Assembly (NCBI GenBank): GCA_014904845.1
Contig: MU119292.1
Coordinates: forward strand, 62,001-126,000
Reading direction: 5' to 3'
DNA length: 64,000 nucleotides
Source of the DNA: Acephala macrosclerotiorum
Lineage: Eukaryota; Ascomycota; Leotiomycetes; Helotiales; Mollisiaceae
Shown here one piece after another: positions 1-11,570 of the stretch; position 1 is the stretch's first letter; each line of letters opens with the position of its first letter. The notes under the pieces are model-generated. The model did no database searches, was not told the origin of the DNA, and saw nothing but the letters and a program-made list of their open reading frames with translations. A program made the position numbers and the translations under genes.

Positions 1-2067
1 AGTCGAAGAGGAGTGTACATCTCATTGGATTGCTATTCGAGGCTAGTAGGACACTATTTCCGATGTATTGTCCAGAGTTCAGGGAGGAGGATTATGTTAT
101 TAGCGATTCCATCGAGGTCATGCTTGGGAAGGCCATGGGTACCCCGGGACACAACAGATCTGGATCTGCGACACCAATGAAGCTCGTTGGTATGGTTGGT
201 GGTGGGATTGGGAGGGTTGGAGACAAGGTCACTTCGGTTTTTGGAAATATTGCTTCAGAAATTACTGGGAAGCAAGTCTTTAATCCAAACTCCGCACACT
301 CGGTCGTCATTGAAGCTTTGGAGAAGACAAGATCTTCGGAGGCACTGGCAAAGAGACTGTGGATGTCGTTCGTCGTTGAAGGCAAGGAAGCTCTGTATCC
401 GGAAGATATTGAAGAAGTCCTTGGTCCATCAAGAAAGAGTGAAGCCCAGGAAGCTTTCTCAGCCTTGGATAATGATGGGAATGGCGATATCAGTTTGGAA
501 GAGATGATCATGAAGGTCGTTGAGATCAGTCGAGACAGGAAAGCGATCGCGGCCAGTATGCGAGATGTTGGACAAGCCATTGGTGTTTTGGATCAAGTTC
601 TCATCGCTATCCTGTTTGTTATTGTAATCTTCATCTTCGGTATGCCCTTTTCTCATCTTCCTCACTTTCTTCATCTGCTAACAGCAGATAGTGGCTTTCC
701 AAGACACAAGCTTCGTCACAACCCTCGCAACAGCCGGCACAACCCTCCTTTCCCTATCCTTCGTCTTCGCCGCCACCACCCAAGAATTCCTCGGCTCCTG
801 CATCTTCCTCTTCGTCAAACACCCCTACGACGTCGGCGACCGCGTCGACATCGTCGGTCCCGCCCAAGAATATCTCGTCGTCGAACAAATCTCCCTCCTC
901 TTCACAGTCTTCAAACGAATCGATAACATGAAAATGGTTCAAGTCCCAAATATCGTGTTGAATAATTTGTGGATTGAGAATATTACGAGATCCAAGGCGA
1001 TGAAAGAACAGTTGGATATGTTTATTTCTTTTGATACTAGTTTGGAGGATACTGAGCTTTTGAGGAGTGAGATGGAGGCCTTTGTTAGACATCCTGACAA
1101 TAGTCGAGATTTCCAACCGGACATCATCCTCGAAGCGACAGGAATTGGGTCGATGGATAAGATGCAGCTTAAGATCGAAATCCGACACAAGTCGAATTGG
1201 CACAACGAAACCGTCCGCGCCGCCAGACGTTCGAAATTCATGTGCGCCCTCGTCCTCGCTCTCCGAAAAGTTCCCATCTACGGCCCAGGCGGTGGTGGAG
1301 AGGCGTTAGGTGGTGCTTCGAATCCCAGCTACAGCGTCGCAGTCCCCGACGAATGGGCATCCGAAGCTCGCGACAAAGCAGCGAAAGCAAAAGAAGCGAA
1401 ACGTCTCGTCCCAACTAAAAAGCCTGACGACAAGAAAACAACAACGGGAGATCTCGGGTCAGCCAGTGAGGAGAAAGCAGCCGAGGCGCTGAACAATAGA
1501 CGTCCGTTAGATGATCCGTCAACTGCGTGGGGAGCGAGGGATGATGTTACGTTGGGGAGTAGGGATCAGAGTCTTGATCGTCAATGGATTCGAGATCAGG
1601 AGATTGATGGGTTGAAACAGACGCTCTTGAAGCGTGCGAGTACGAGAGGGAGGAGAAAGCCGGGAGAGACTCCTGCTATGCCAGGTACTGTCGGTGGTGG
1701 CTACGCTGCGTACCCAAGCATGTCCCTCACACCAGCAGACGAGAGGCAAGATATGAATTTCATGGGGAGGATGAACCAATCTCTTGATGAGGAAGCTGGA
1801 CTTGGATTACAGCCTACTACCGCGTATCAGGGTGGTGGATTGAGTAATAATCCGTACCAGCAGGCTCAGCAGACTAGTGGGTATAGTATGTTCCCTGCTA
1901 GGACGGCGAGTCAGAGTCAGAGTCAAGCACAGTCGAGGTTTCCGGTTCAGCCCCAACAAAGCGGAACTACTACAAGTGGTCAACAGACTCAACAGCAGCC
2001 GCAAGGACAATCAAGGAAGTTAAGTTTGGGATTTAAGAATTCCAGTAATGCTGGTTCTTCCGAATAA
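1..2067 (+). CDS. MscS-type mechanosensitive ion channel with EF-hand (5' partial)
   Basis: The frame is open from base 3, so the N-terminus lies outside the window. Exons are <1-639 and 692-2067; the 52-base GT..AG intron splits a Val codon inside a hydrophobic segment. A canonical EF-hand loop (DNDGNGDISLEE, bases 468-503) is followed by a membrane segment (ILFVIVIFIF) and then the conserved MscS pore/beta-domain region (TLATAGTTLLSLSFVFA, then FVKHPYDVGDRVDI). The last ~170 residues are polar, Gln/Ser-rich and low in complexity, probably a disordered cytosolic tail. This order, EF-hand before the MscS pore domain, matches fungal Msy1/Msy2-type channels, which act in the endoplasmic reticulum in calcium and osmotic responses (family knowledge). 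The family call is very secure; which paralogue it is cannot be told from the part seen. Confidence 0.93.
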
Positions 2068-3116
2068 TCATCTCTTGCCACCTTGTTGTTTGGATGGGAG
2101 AGGGGCGACGTGGTTGGATAGAAATAAGGAAAGGGATATACCCGTCAATCAGGGTTGAATTGGCATTGGAATTGAAATGTTGGGATACCTGGCTTGGCTT
2201 GAGATAGCTTGGGATATGATGTTAAAAGTTTTTCTTAATATTTGACTGTTTGAGGCAGTTGTGGAGTCTAGATGGACCAGGTACGGAAGAGATGAGGTCA
2301 ACTTGCTCGTAGCAAAGAGCTACTTGTGGATATAGGAGAACAAGAATGAGAATAAGAATGTCTAGAATGCACATGGAACATTCACCTTCAGCTGTCTGGT
2401 CTGCTCCGGTTTGTGATGTGATGGAGTAAGGTGGGGTGAGGTGGGGTGAGGTGAAGCTAGCCAGCGCCAACCGACTCTATAATGGTGATAAAGGGATAAA
2501 ACCCTACATGCGAACACAACTCAAACCACTTCACAAATTTCGATGTTGGCGCACTTAATATCCTAGACTCCTAAAATTCCGACGAAATTCTCAATTTCAC
2601 GTTTTCGATACGATGTTTGGGCGGCGTCGAGTTCCACACCGTCAGCATGCTCGGGCCGTTTTGTTTGGGTTTGCTTGGGGAAGAGGAGGCGGCCAACAGT
2701 AGCAGGAACGCAACGCTATTGCACGATCAAGTTCCGATATCTTCGTCTCATTTCTCCACTTCTTCCCCTCATTTCTTCAATGATATCATCAGCTGAGTAA
2801 TTTGTGGAACTCGAATACAGTAAATGTCTCCTCCCAGGCAAAGAATATGTTAATTTTTTTTTAAAAAAAGACCAATTTCTAATTAAAAAATGTATTATAT
2901 TTTTGTTATAAAAATTTAATTAATATTTTTAATTCTATTGACTTACTTCGATCCCGTGGTATTAAGAATTTAAAATAATACCAAAGGGTTTTCTCCTTTC
3001 TAACCTGAGATCGAAACTCTTATGTCCGCCATAAGCCTACGAAGGCTTCTGTCCATATACCACGTATCTATGGATCCATGTAAGCATTTCTATTATACGT
3101 ATAGGATAGTAGATTC
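2068..3116. other. Intergenic, with AT-rich block
   Basis: No convincing gene. Bases ~2850-2960 are very AT-rich with poly-T and poly-A runs. Next to it is a perfect 8-bp inverted repeat (TGGTATTA/TAATACCA, about 2957-2984). Together they look like the edge of a mutated repeat, but no element is recognisable. Confidence 0.5.
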
Positions 3117-4225
3117 TTACATAGGACAATAAGCATGGACGTTCTTATCATTCATCTCTCTTCTAACATCAACCAAGAAAACTTCCACCTCTGCCTTCGA
3201 CCATTCCAGAACACGCGTGAAGAACGCCATACTAAAGGCTGAGAGCCCCGAAGTAAAATTCTCCAAGGTCCACATTCCTATTAGTTTATTAGCTACTATT
3301 CCCTCTGCAGCTGTCAAGCCAAGCCTAGCGTGTATATAATCAAAGAAATCAAACATACCCAATTCTTTGGATTTCGCGTCTTTCGGCCACCGATTCAACG
3401 GCCACTTGTATCGAAATTCCACAACATTGACAAAGCCCGCGTTCTCTAGCTGTAGCTTGTAGGAAGCTGCACTATTTGTAGGTCGTCCGATCTTTTCCCC
3501 AGCTTCGAGGATAAGGCGAGACCATTTCAATAACGCAGAGTCGGTTGGGAGCGTCTGGTCGTCGGTCAGGATTGGAAAACAGGCATCGGCTAGTTCGATG
3601 TAGCCACCGGGAGTAAGATACCTATCACCTGAGGTCAGGACTAAGGGTAATGATAGGAAGGAGATAGAGATCCTCATGAATGCTTATTACTACGAAAGAA
3701 ATACCTATAATAAACTTACTCAAAGCTTTGTTGGAAGAATCGAGGCCAATCTGTGAATGTGCCTGTCATAGCGCGGCTGTAGATAAAGTCAAACTTCTGA
3801 GAAAAGGTCCAGGCGTCTTCAGCGTCGTCGACCTCGAAACTGACGTTTGGTGGGATGAATTTTGGCTGGATTGGGCTAAGATCGATGCCGAGAACCTGTG
3901 CTTCAGGGTGCTCATCAGCAAAGTCGATTGCCCAGATTCCAGTTCCGGTACCAACATCGAGCACACGATGAATTTGCTTCTCTTCAGCCACAGGGCAAGT
4001 GAACAATTTCCCATCAAAGGTCAAAGTAAAGAGGTGATGCTGTAGATCAAGGCGCTCTTGTTCAAGCTCATCGTTTGGCCTTAAGTAATTCCCATCTTTG
4101 TAAGCGTGGTAAGTTCTCCCGTTTTCTTCGCGATACTTCAGAATGCTTGAACCGATCGATGTTGTCGAACTAGCCAGAGGACCATCTTCAAAAGTCGAGT
4201 CGCGGTCACTGATCTCATTATCCAT
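3117..4225 (-). CDS. LaeA-like SAM-dependent methyltransferase
   Basis: Two exons, complement of 4225-3720 and 3621-3117, giving 336 residues. The intron has a GTAAGT donor and a GATAG acceptor, and splicing restores FFQQSFE-YLTPGGYIEL, the normal fungal sequence. Motif I (VLDVGTGTGIWAIDF, near residue 90) and the acidic post-I motif (LGIDLSP) form the SAM site. The ILKYREENGRTYHAYKDG segment is typical of LaeA/TAM-type fungal methyltransferases. An upstream ATG at 4372 exists, but the added residues look non-native, so I start at the second ATG (MDNEIS). Members often sit in or control secondary-metabolite loci; the substrate cannot be inferred. It is divergent from a Zn(II)2Cys6 regulator across 731 bases, so co-regulation is plausible. 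Confidence 0.88.
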
Positions 4226-4691
4226 CTCCGGTGCTAACGCTGTGAGATGAGGTTCAGTGCCTATTATCCCGCCGCGGCGAACTGGGAAAGAGAGAATTAA
4301 GAGATATAGAAAAGATCTCAGCAACTTCTTAAAAATCAAAATAGAAGCAGCCCCCGGCCGTAAGTAAAGCATTCGTGTGAAGTATCCGAACTGGGCCGTG
4401 TGGCCCTCACGGAGTCAATACTACGTGAGACGCCATATATTCCAAATGAACGTGTACGTGTTGCACATTCCCTTCCGTGTGCACGAGCAATCACCTCCAT
4501 TTCTACCTCAGCGGCGCACCGCCGCTGTTGGCATATTCAATAAGTGGTGGCGGTAAGAATCAAGGCAATCTATAGAAAAAGAATTTGCAACGGCTATTGG
4601 TTACTTGACGCAAACATCTCGATATGTGGCTTACCCGACGGTTGGGATTCGCACGTGTTGATTGGTGTTCTCCTGCGGACCTGTTTCGAAA

Positions 4692-4800
4692 ACGCACCTC
4701 GCACAAAACTGTATGTTTCGGGTTAGACCCGGCAGCGGTGCGGCAAAATCCGATGCATCCCATCCCTTAACAAAAACCTTTCAAAACCTGGGGTAAGGAC
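4692..4800 (+). repeat. Promoter tandem duplication, copy 1
   Basis: Starts with ACGCACCTCGCACAA and runs to CCTGGGGTAAGGAC. It contains CGG-N7-CCG (4719-4731), an inverted CGG triplet pair of the type bound by Zn(II)2Cys6 dimers. Copy 2 starts 125 bases downstream. Confidence 0.7.
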
Positions 4801-4816
4801 ATATTTTCACCCGGAG

Positions 4817-4930
4817 ACGCACCTCGCACAACACTGTATCTCCTGGGTTAGTCCCGGTGGCCCCATCAGCGGATTGGCACGGCAGACTCTCCGACACGAG
4901 TAAGTTTCCCCAAAGCCTGAGTAAGGGTCG
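4817..4930 (+). repeat. Promoter tandem duplication, copy 2
   Basis: Repeats copy 1: the same ACGCACCTCGCACAA start, then a TGG-N7-CCG version of the CGG site (4844-4856), and a similar CCTGAGTAAGG end. It stops just before the ATG of the regulator at 4957. The two copies share long matches but differ by scattered substitutions and small indels, so the duplication is not recent. Confidence 0.7.
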
Positions 4931-4956
4931 CAGGGTGACCCCGAAAGAGAGGCAAA

Positions 4957-6497
4957 ATGGGTCGAACGGGGTCAGCAAGATCAACAGGTACGTTCAAAGT
5001 CGGCCGATGTGTGATACTGTGAGGCAATCAAAATGACTGATCATGCTAGGCTGTAACACGTGCCTTCGGCGTCGCGTCAAATGCGACGAAAGACGTCCTG
5101 CCTGTGAAAGGTGTCAGAAATCAGGCTACGAATGCAAAGGCTACGTACGACAGCATCGATTTGTGGACGAGGTACCGCGAACTATATGCCACAAGAAAAA
5201 CACCACTGTCGTCATACCAAGCCGCTCGAATGCCGATCTTGTCCATACGCCAAAGGGCTCAACCATCCCTCCCGACCTTGGTTTGGCTGCATTCAAAAAC
5301 GACATTTGCGAAGCCTATCTTATCTCGAACTTTCCTGTTGATATCGCTCGGCCGATATCATGGATGCGGATTCGCGCCCCAGATATGACGTCTTTGGCTG
5401 CAACCTATAGCACTCGTGCGCTTTGTACGGCCTTCTTTGGTCGTCGACATCGACAAGGAAATATGCTAAATCAAGCTATTCTAGACTATGGTCGGGCTTT
5501 GAGATACCTTAACGACGATCTCCACAATCTCAAAATGGCTTCGTCACTATCTATCCTGTCTATTGTAACACTACTTACAGTATACGAAGTAAGCTGGCAT
5601 TCCTCTTTTCACGCAACCGTATATGCTAACATTAGGGTTCAGTTCATTATTGTCAGCGACAAGACTGGCTGGCTCAAGCATGTGGGAGCTATTGGACGAC
5701 TGATCGAGCTACGAGGCCCCTGGAAACATCAAGCCCTGCGTGAGAGACGTTTATTTGAAGCCAACAGAATTAACATTGTTGTGGACTATTTGAAAAAAGG
5801 GAAGAGATGTTTCTTGGAGCAACCTGAATGGAAGACTATACCTTGGGCGCTTGAACCAGCATCAAAAACAGCTCTGGTCTACTTAGAAGACATTCTATGT
5901 GATATACCGGGGCTCCAAGCCGATGCCATAAGTCTTCGAAATCCCGAATTGGAGCCGGCTCAAAGAACCTCGTCCTATGAGGCTCTCTCGAGGAACATTC
6001 TCGACCATCTCAACGAATTATACACATGGCGGATAAGATGGGAGAAAGATAACCCACATGCTTGTGTGGAGGTCCTGGCACTACGGCCTCTCGACGAGCA
6101 GGGCCTGTTTTCGACCAGGTTCTACTTCACGAACCTGGCACTAGCATACGAACTAATTTTCTACAACGCTGTTCTCCTCATGCTTCTCCAACTCGGCTCT
6201 GGAATCACGTGTCCTACGTCCAACACCCCCAGTTTGCCTTCTACCAAGGCCCGCAGACCTCTCGATTTAGCTTGCGAAGCATCAAATATCCTAGCTGTCG
6301 CCACTGAGTTATGCAAAATTGCAGAGCATATCGTGTTAGCTTCTAAGGAACGCCCTAGTATTACTTTACTATTTTCATTATCCGTTGCGTTTCTTGTCTT
6401 TCCGCCAGCAAGCAGGGAGAAAGAATGGCTGAAAGATACATCAAAAAAAATTGCCGACCTGTGTGGACTTGAGATCGGCGAGGTATTTGAGTGGTGA
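4957..6497 (+). CDS. Zn(II)2Cys6 fungal-type transcription factor
   Basis: Three exons: 4957-4987, 5050-5588 and 5643-6497, giving 474 residues. The first exon is only 31 bases but supplies the natural start MGRTGSARSTGCNTC; beginning at the ATG at 5043 would lose this leader. The six zinc-cluster cysteines are C12, C15, C22, C29, C32 and C39 (spacing 2-6-6-2-6), followed by a short linker and a fungal-specific C-terminal regulatory region. The second intron (54 bases) is a multiple of three, so the unspliced frame stays open; removing it joins LLTVYE to FIIVSDKTGWLKH, the conserved form of the family. Nuclear DNA-binding regulator; the target is unknown. It faces away from a LaeA-like methyltransferase, and the duplicated CGG-type element lies just upstream, which suggests autoregulation (inference). 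Confidence 0.9.
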
Positions 6498-7130
6498 AGA
6501 GTTTGTAGGTGGGGAATGGATGATTTGATTTCGTTAGGCACCAAGATTTGTATTGTAGAAATGGAGATTTTAATTCTGCGGCAGATCGTATTCGCGAAGT
6601 ATATTCGACCTCGACAGACATCGACTCAGCTGCTACGAGGAAGGCCTTGGGGTCCTTAACCGAGCATGACTTTGTTCGAGGGGTGAGAGACTCTGCAGTT
6701 GATCGTGTACTCGCGTCTGGCTTCTGCAACCCTAGATCGCCGCCATCCTCCGCATTCAAGTCCACCGCGCTTGGAGCAAACAAGACCGTCTCTTCGACTT
6801 TCGACTCTACAACCTCATGAAGAATCCCTCTTGAAGTTATTTCCGTTGTTGCCTCTAGCATTCACGTGTACTGCGTTTCCAGTTCACCACCCGATTCCGC
6901 CGTAACGTCGATGATCAGATGGGCAGAAGGTACGGCGGCCAAGCAAGCGGGCTCTGAGATACCGCAGCCGCTCAGGGCAGGTGAATCGATGCATGAGAGT
7001 CATGAAGCGTAGATCTGGCAATGCCGAGGGAATAGTGGATTTTTCGAGTTGAGACGATTCGAAAGTCGAGATAGCGTTGTAACCAAATAATAATCGAAAT
7101 CCCATTAGAAATCCCAAAATCCCAAAATTC
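6498..7130. other. No assignable gene
   Basis: Both strands hold open frames here (6548-6820 forward, 6861-6361 reverse), but neither shows a known domain or convincing splice structure. The reverse one overlaps the end of the zinc-cluster gene. Confidence 0.4.
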
Positions 7131-8670
7131 TATTTTAATTTAAATATTTTAATAGAATTTTTAAATATTAAAATAAAATGATTTTCTCGTTTCGAAAGAA
7201 AGGCCTCGTCCGCCTGGACTCGCTGGGCGAGCCAATCAGCGGCAGCCCTTTCTTTCTCTACTTCGACGCACATTTTGCTCCGCAGGCCTCGCAAGGGCGC
7301 CTCGGGCTATAAAGTCTTCGATTTTATTCTTATATTTGAATCTATTCTTATTTCAAGTTTCAGGTTAAGACCTCTTAAATTGGGCGTTTTATAAGGATTT
7401 GAGGTTGGGGTGGTTTTTATTGGGGTAGTGGTTTGAGATTCTGCCGGGTGGTGAAAGCCGATAAGCTGATAAGCTCCTCAATGCCTAAGGCAAAAACTCA
7501 CGTAAAGCCTCAATTCATATTAGGGGGCACCCCTAGGACTCCCGTTTCCTATATTAAATTGCTACGATCGATTCAATCAATTTGCATTACTTTATTTGGT
7601 TTATAATTCCAGGGGAGAACCCCCTGGGACCCCCTCGAGAGCTGCAGTTATAAAGCTGGAATAGAAGTGTTTTGCTCATCGGGAAAAATATTTTTTGCCA
7701 GCCGTTTTGCCGAAAAGCACGTGCACTACTAGTGCCATTGGCTCGCTAATTAGCTGCCAGCGCCACCGATTATTTTGCCTTAGTGCTAATAGCGCCAATC
7801 GAGTGCCAATAGTGCCAAAGCACTGCTAATAGTACCAGCTTAAAGCTAAATACTTAGATATTTGAAAGTTATAATCTATAATATTAATTGAATCTATTAT
7901 AAAAGTTTCAAGTAAATCTATCGAGCGCGCATTGAAATATTAAGCTATAAAATTAGAAGCTGCGAGAGTTTTGGTGTTCTTCGCCAAGACTTATATGTAA
8001 ACTAGCGGCCGCGCCTTATCCGACCAATCATTGAAAATATCGAAAGAATGGATAAGAATGAGAATTAAAAATATTAACGCTATTTAAAATCTGATCGTAG
8101 AATCGATCGATTCAAGCAAAGTTTACGCGCGTAGAAGCACTGGTCTAGTATTCGAGTAGTTGCGTTGCTCGATATTGAGAGCTTAGATTGAGGCACTTAG
8201 AGGCTGAGCGGCTCAATTGATTAAGTGTGGCTGCATAAAGGCCGCGCGCAGCCGTTTGCAGCCGCCCGAAAGCCGAGAGTTTTAGTGTTCTTATTGGCCG
8301 GACCCACTTGTCAATCGACTGCTGATTGGGCGCCAAAGTTTTGGACATGCAATTACTGCGTAGCGCGCGCCACTGGCAAGCCGCTGGCACCATTGGCAAC
8401 TAATTAGCATATAAAATTTTTTCCTGATGCTGTCTTAGCGCCTTAAGCAAAAACGTATTTAGAGTCTTTGAAGGATTTTTTGCCGTTCCAGCACTTAAGT
8501 GCCTTAATGCCTAAGGCATAAACGGACCCGAAGAGTTTAACGGTTGCGATTTTTGTTAAAGCGATTATATTTTATTAATTTGCATAACAACGAATTAATA
8601 AAATTATCTAAAATTTTAATTTATTTACAAATTTTATACAATTTGAATTAATTAATAATTATAATTAAAA
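7130..8670. repeat. AT-rich, repeat-like block (probable degenerate transposon)
   Basis: No gene. Signs of repeat origin: AT-rich borders (7130-7190 and 8570-8670); a perfect 10-bp inverted repeat GAAAGAAAGG/CCTTTCTTTC (7194-7203 and 7247-7256); a direct repeat ATGCCTAAGGCA at 7481-7492 and 8507-8518; a second direct repeat around GAGAGTTTTGGTGTTCTT (near 7967) and its variant near 8273; and short degenerate iterations of AGTGCCAATAG-like units at about 7750-7840. Read together, it is likely a decayed non-autonomous element or nested repeats. No transposase remnant was found. Confidence 0.45.
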
Positions 8671-9265
8671 GCAAGATGTTGGTAAAGGCTAGTACATAGG
8701 CCGAGGCGTTCATGCACCCCACTACCATGACCGTTTGAATTCACCAATACCAACTTCCTCAGGTATTATTCCGAAGCAACTAGGTCCTGGTAATTGGATT
8801 AATAAAGGCCCCAACCAATACTTGCATTTGAAGGGCGTCCGGAGATTGCTTATGAAAGCCAAGATGTAGAAGCTGGCCAGGTGAAGTAAAACATGGCATG
8901 GCAGACGAAGTGCTGGGCCTTTTAATTGTAACGCGAGCCTAGATTCGTTTAAATACCGTCGAGAAACCGAGTAGTCTACCCAATCACCTGTCCAGAAAAT
9001 CTCTTTCTGGTTTGTAATTGGGTAATCTGAGTAGCGATGTTTAACAATTAAAAGGCCCTGTACTTCGTGTCTTCTCAAGTCTATGAAATCGGTTGACGTC
9101 ATGGCAAATGATTTCAATCATACTATTAAATATCTCATTATCCAGTCATGCTACAAACCATCTCATTATCTCTCGACAACCTGAAGCGCTGTAGGAGATT
9201 AAACGGAGTTAGCAACCGTTGCGAACTCCGACATCAACACCTTGGGCAAGTCAGCCTTAAAAGAT
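8671..9265. other. No assignable gene
   Basis: A 131-codon reverse open frame (9117-8722) has no recognisable domain. It lies downstream of the dead sugar transporter and may be part of its decayed surroundings. Confidence 0.35.
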
Positions 9266-10430
9266 TTACTCATCCTGCTTTGTAGACTCTTCCAAACTAG
9301 AACTCTCTTGCCTGGCAGCAATTGCCTTGCTCCTCTTCAAAGAAGTCCTCCAAGTCGGGCGACTCGAAAGGAAGTGTTCATCAATTTGTTCTAGAGACAA
9401 TCGACCTGATTCAGGAACAAAAAGGAAAGTCAAGATTAAGACAACTGCAGTTATGCTAAAATAGAAGTAACAGACATTCGTGCCCATGTTGCCGTAAGAT
9501 AGGCTAAGCATGTAAGGCGCCCAAATGCTGCACCAAATGAAAAGATCTCGTACACCCCTACCGCGTATGCTTGGCCGGTAGTCCTCAATCGAATCGAATG
9601 CATTTCGAATGAGGCGACCCAGGCTATTGGGCCTGATGTAGCTCCGAAGATGAAGGCTCAAGCGCATAGGAAGACGACAAGAGTTGTGTGAGAAGTTGAA
9701 GAGGTCTGTCCCAGACCGGAGCTGATACTGGCAATTAGCAACATGCAAATTCCCATGGCCGTGCAGCCACCGAGGAGCGAGCGACGGCATCCAAGATATT
9801 CGCACAGGAATGATCCCGGTACAGTCCCAGCAAGAACACAGGCACTTATGGCGAGATTGAGAGGTATGGATTCTTCAATCCGATATCCTCTAAGAAGAGA
9901 GCAGCGTAGGGGATGACGAATTGGATACCAATCAAGGCATTGCCGAGCAGCACGAGAAGAGCGATGTGTGTTTGCCGGTCATCGAGTCCACGGAAGGTTT
10001 CCATCCATGAGGTGCTGCGCGCAGTATCCCGCTCGAAATTGATAGGTTGATTGACTTCCAGAATCTGCCATGATATATTATCTGGCTCTGCGCTTTTGTC
10101 ATAAAAGCGAGCAAATGATTTTCGTGCCTTGTCCTCCCTCCCGGTTAACAAGAGCCAGCGAGGAGATTCATGGAAGAACATGCTGCCAGCCATGAGAATG
10201 AGGGACATGGGGATTTGGGCAGCGATTGGTGTTCTCTATACCCAGCCTGTCGCTAATCGAGAGGACCTGATGCAAATGGCTGCAGGGCCGACGTTGCTGC
10301 ATGCAAGACCAGCATTGTAGAGTGACATTAAGAAAGCCTCGCTTTTGTGATGACACCTGCCTCCAGCCCCCACGATAGTGCGGCGGCATAAGCATTCCAA
10401 TGAAACAGTCATGAACAATATGGCTTAGTC
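9266..10430 (-). pseudogene. MFS sugar transporter, pseudogene
   Basis: Pieces of one sugar-porter protein occur in order but in different frames. From the 5' side: a segment ending in an in-frame TAG at 10236-10238, just before RTPIAAQIPMSLILMAG; then MFFHESPRWLLLTGREDKAR (the PESPRWL signature of the family); then LFLEDIGLKNPYL. A frameshift near 9860 leads to ACVLAGTVPGSFLCEYLG, and another to the C-terminal FVPESGRLSLEQIDEHF, the degenerate PETKGRTLEE-type motif. The N-terminal third, including the first membrane helices, is not recognisable. It would have been a plasma-membrane hexose or alpha-glucoside proton symporter. The nonsense codon plus at least two frameshifts make it non-functional. 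Confidence 0.75.
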
Positions 10431-11570
10431 AATAATAACCAAGCTACATTCCCTGATACGTGGGCGGTAGGTCGACAAATCGCTTCTGCTACGAGTAATG
10501 GTAGGCCACATCATCTCGGCTACGCATGGTCTCCCGAAAGCTGAGATCTTTAACCGAACAGAGCCGAAGTTTTCAGTGGCATGGAGCCGAAAACCCTCCA
10601 AGACACCTACTAGGTCACACGGAGCTATTTACGCCCCAAGAGCGCACTACGGCGTTTCGCACTAAATCTTTTGATATTGCGATCGCTTCCTTGCACGGCT
10701 GTACTTGACCAGTAAAGCTGTTCCAATAAGCCATTTTGACAGCTCCCTGGGCAGAATAATCGGTGATAGAGCCCTCTCCGATGCTCTCTGAAAAGTGGCA
10801 TCGAGATATGCAGTCTCGTCTTTGGAGATGAGGTTGTGGCCTTGTTTTTTTCATCCACAAGCCGTGACACTCGCACGACTCAAGATCATCCCGCGCGCGG
10901 AATTACCCTTGGTATATGCATGTAAGCCCATGGAATGTTGCTTGCGAGGCGATAGGTTGGATATAAGAGGTTTCAGACGAGAAAAAGTGCCCTTGGTCAG
11001 CACGAGTCGTGGCGCGGGATTGATCGGTGTGCTCTAAATTCCTCGGGTTCAAGCCTCAATTCTCAAAGTGGCGCACGTTCGTCCTCGAAAAGCTACATCT
11101 GATGTCTCAAGGTTACAGCCTGGCTCCCATATTAAACCATGCCGGTTTGGTAGTTGATAGCAAGCTGTGAAGAGGAATAGGATCTCAAGCTGGAGAATCC
11201 CTTGATTTCGGGTTCAGAGGCATCCTAGCAGTGATCTCTCACTTTGGCTCTGCAGTATGGTCGGTCGATTGGCTTGGCTGCGGAGAAGCGGAGCTGTATT
11301 AACCATATTAAGACGCCACGATTTTCAGAATTAGCTACCTCCCAACTCCTTGTCCGGGGTGATTCACCTCTGCATAACCCCTTTCCGACTCACGGTCCTC
11401 AATCCGCTAGGAATAAGCAGAGCTATACACCTTAAAAATGGCGTATTTTTTGGTTTCTGACAGAAAGTCTTCTTTTATGAAGCTTCAGTTATTATTTGAG
11501 TTTGAAAGAGTGACTTCTTCTAAAAAGGGATTGTTTATTTTCGTGGGAGAATTCTTGTCTTCTTGTCACA
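10431..11570. other. Intergenic, nothing recognised
   Basis: Only short open frames on both strands without domains. The stretch just before 11571 acts as the 5' flank of the Pth11-like gene. Confidence 0.4.

Noticed and set aside
6361..6861. Pair of overlapping antisense open frames after the zinc-cluster gene
   Set aside because: Neither shows a domain or splice structure, and one overlaps the real gene; likely mutual shadows.
8722..9117. 131-codon reverse frame
   Set aside because: No domain, unusual composition, in decayed surroundings.
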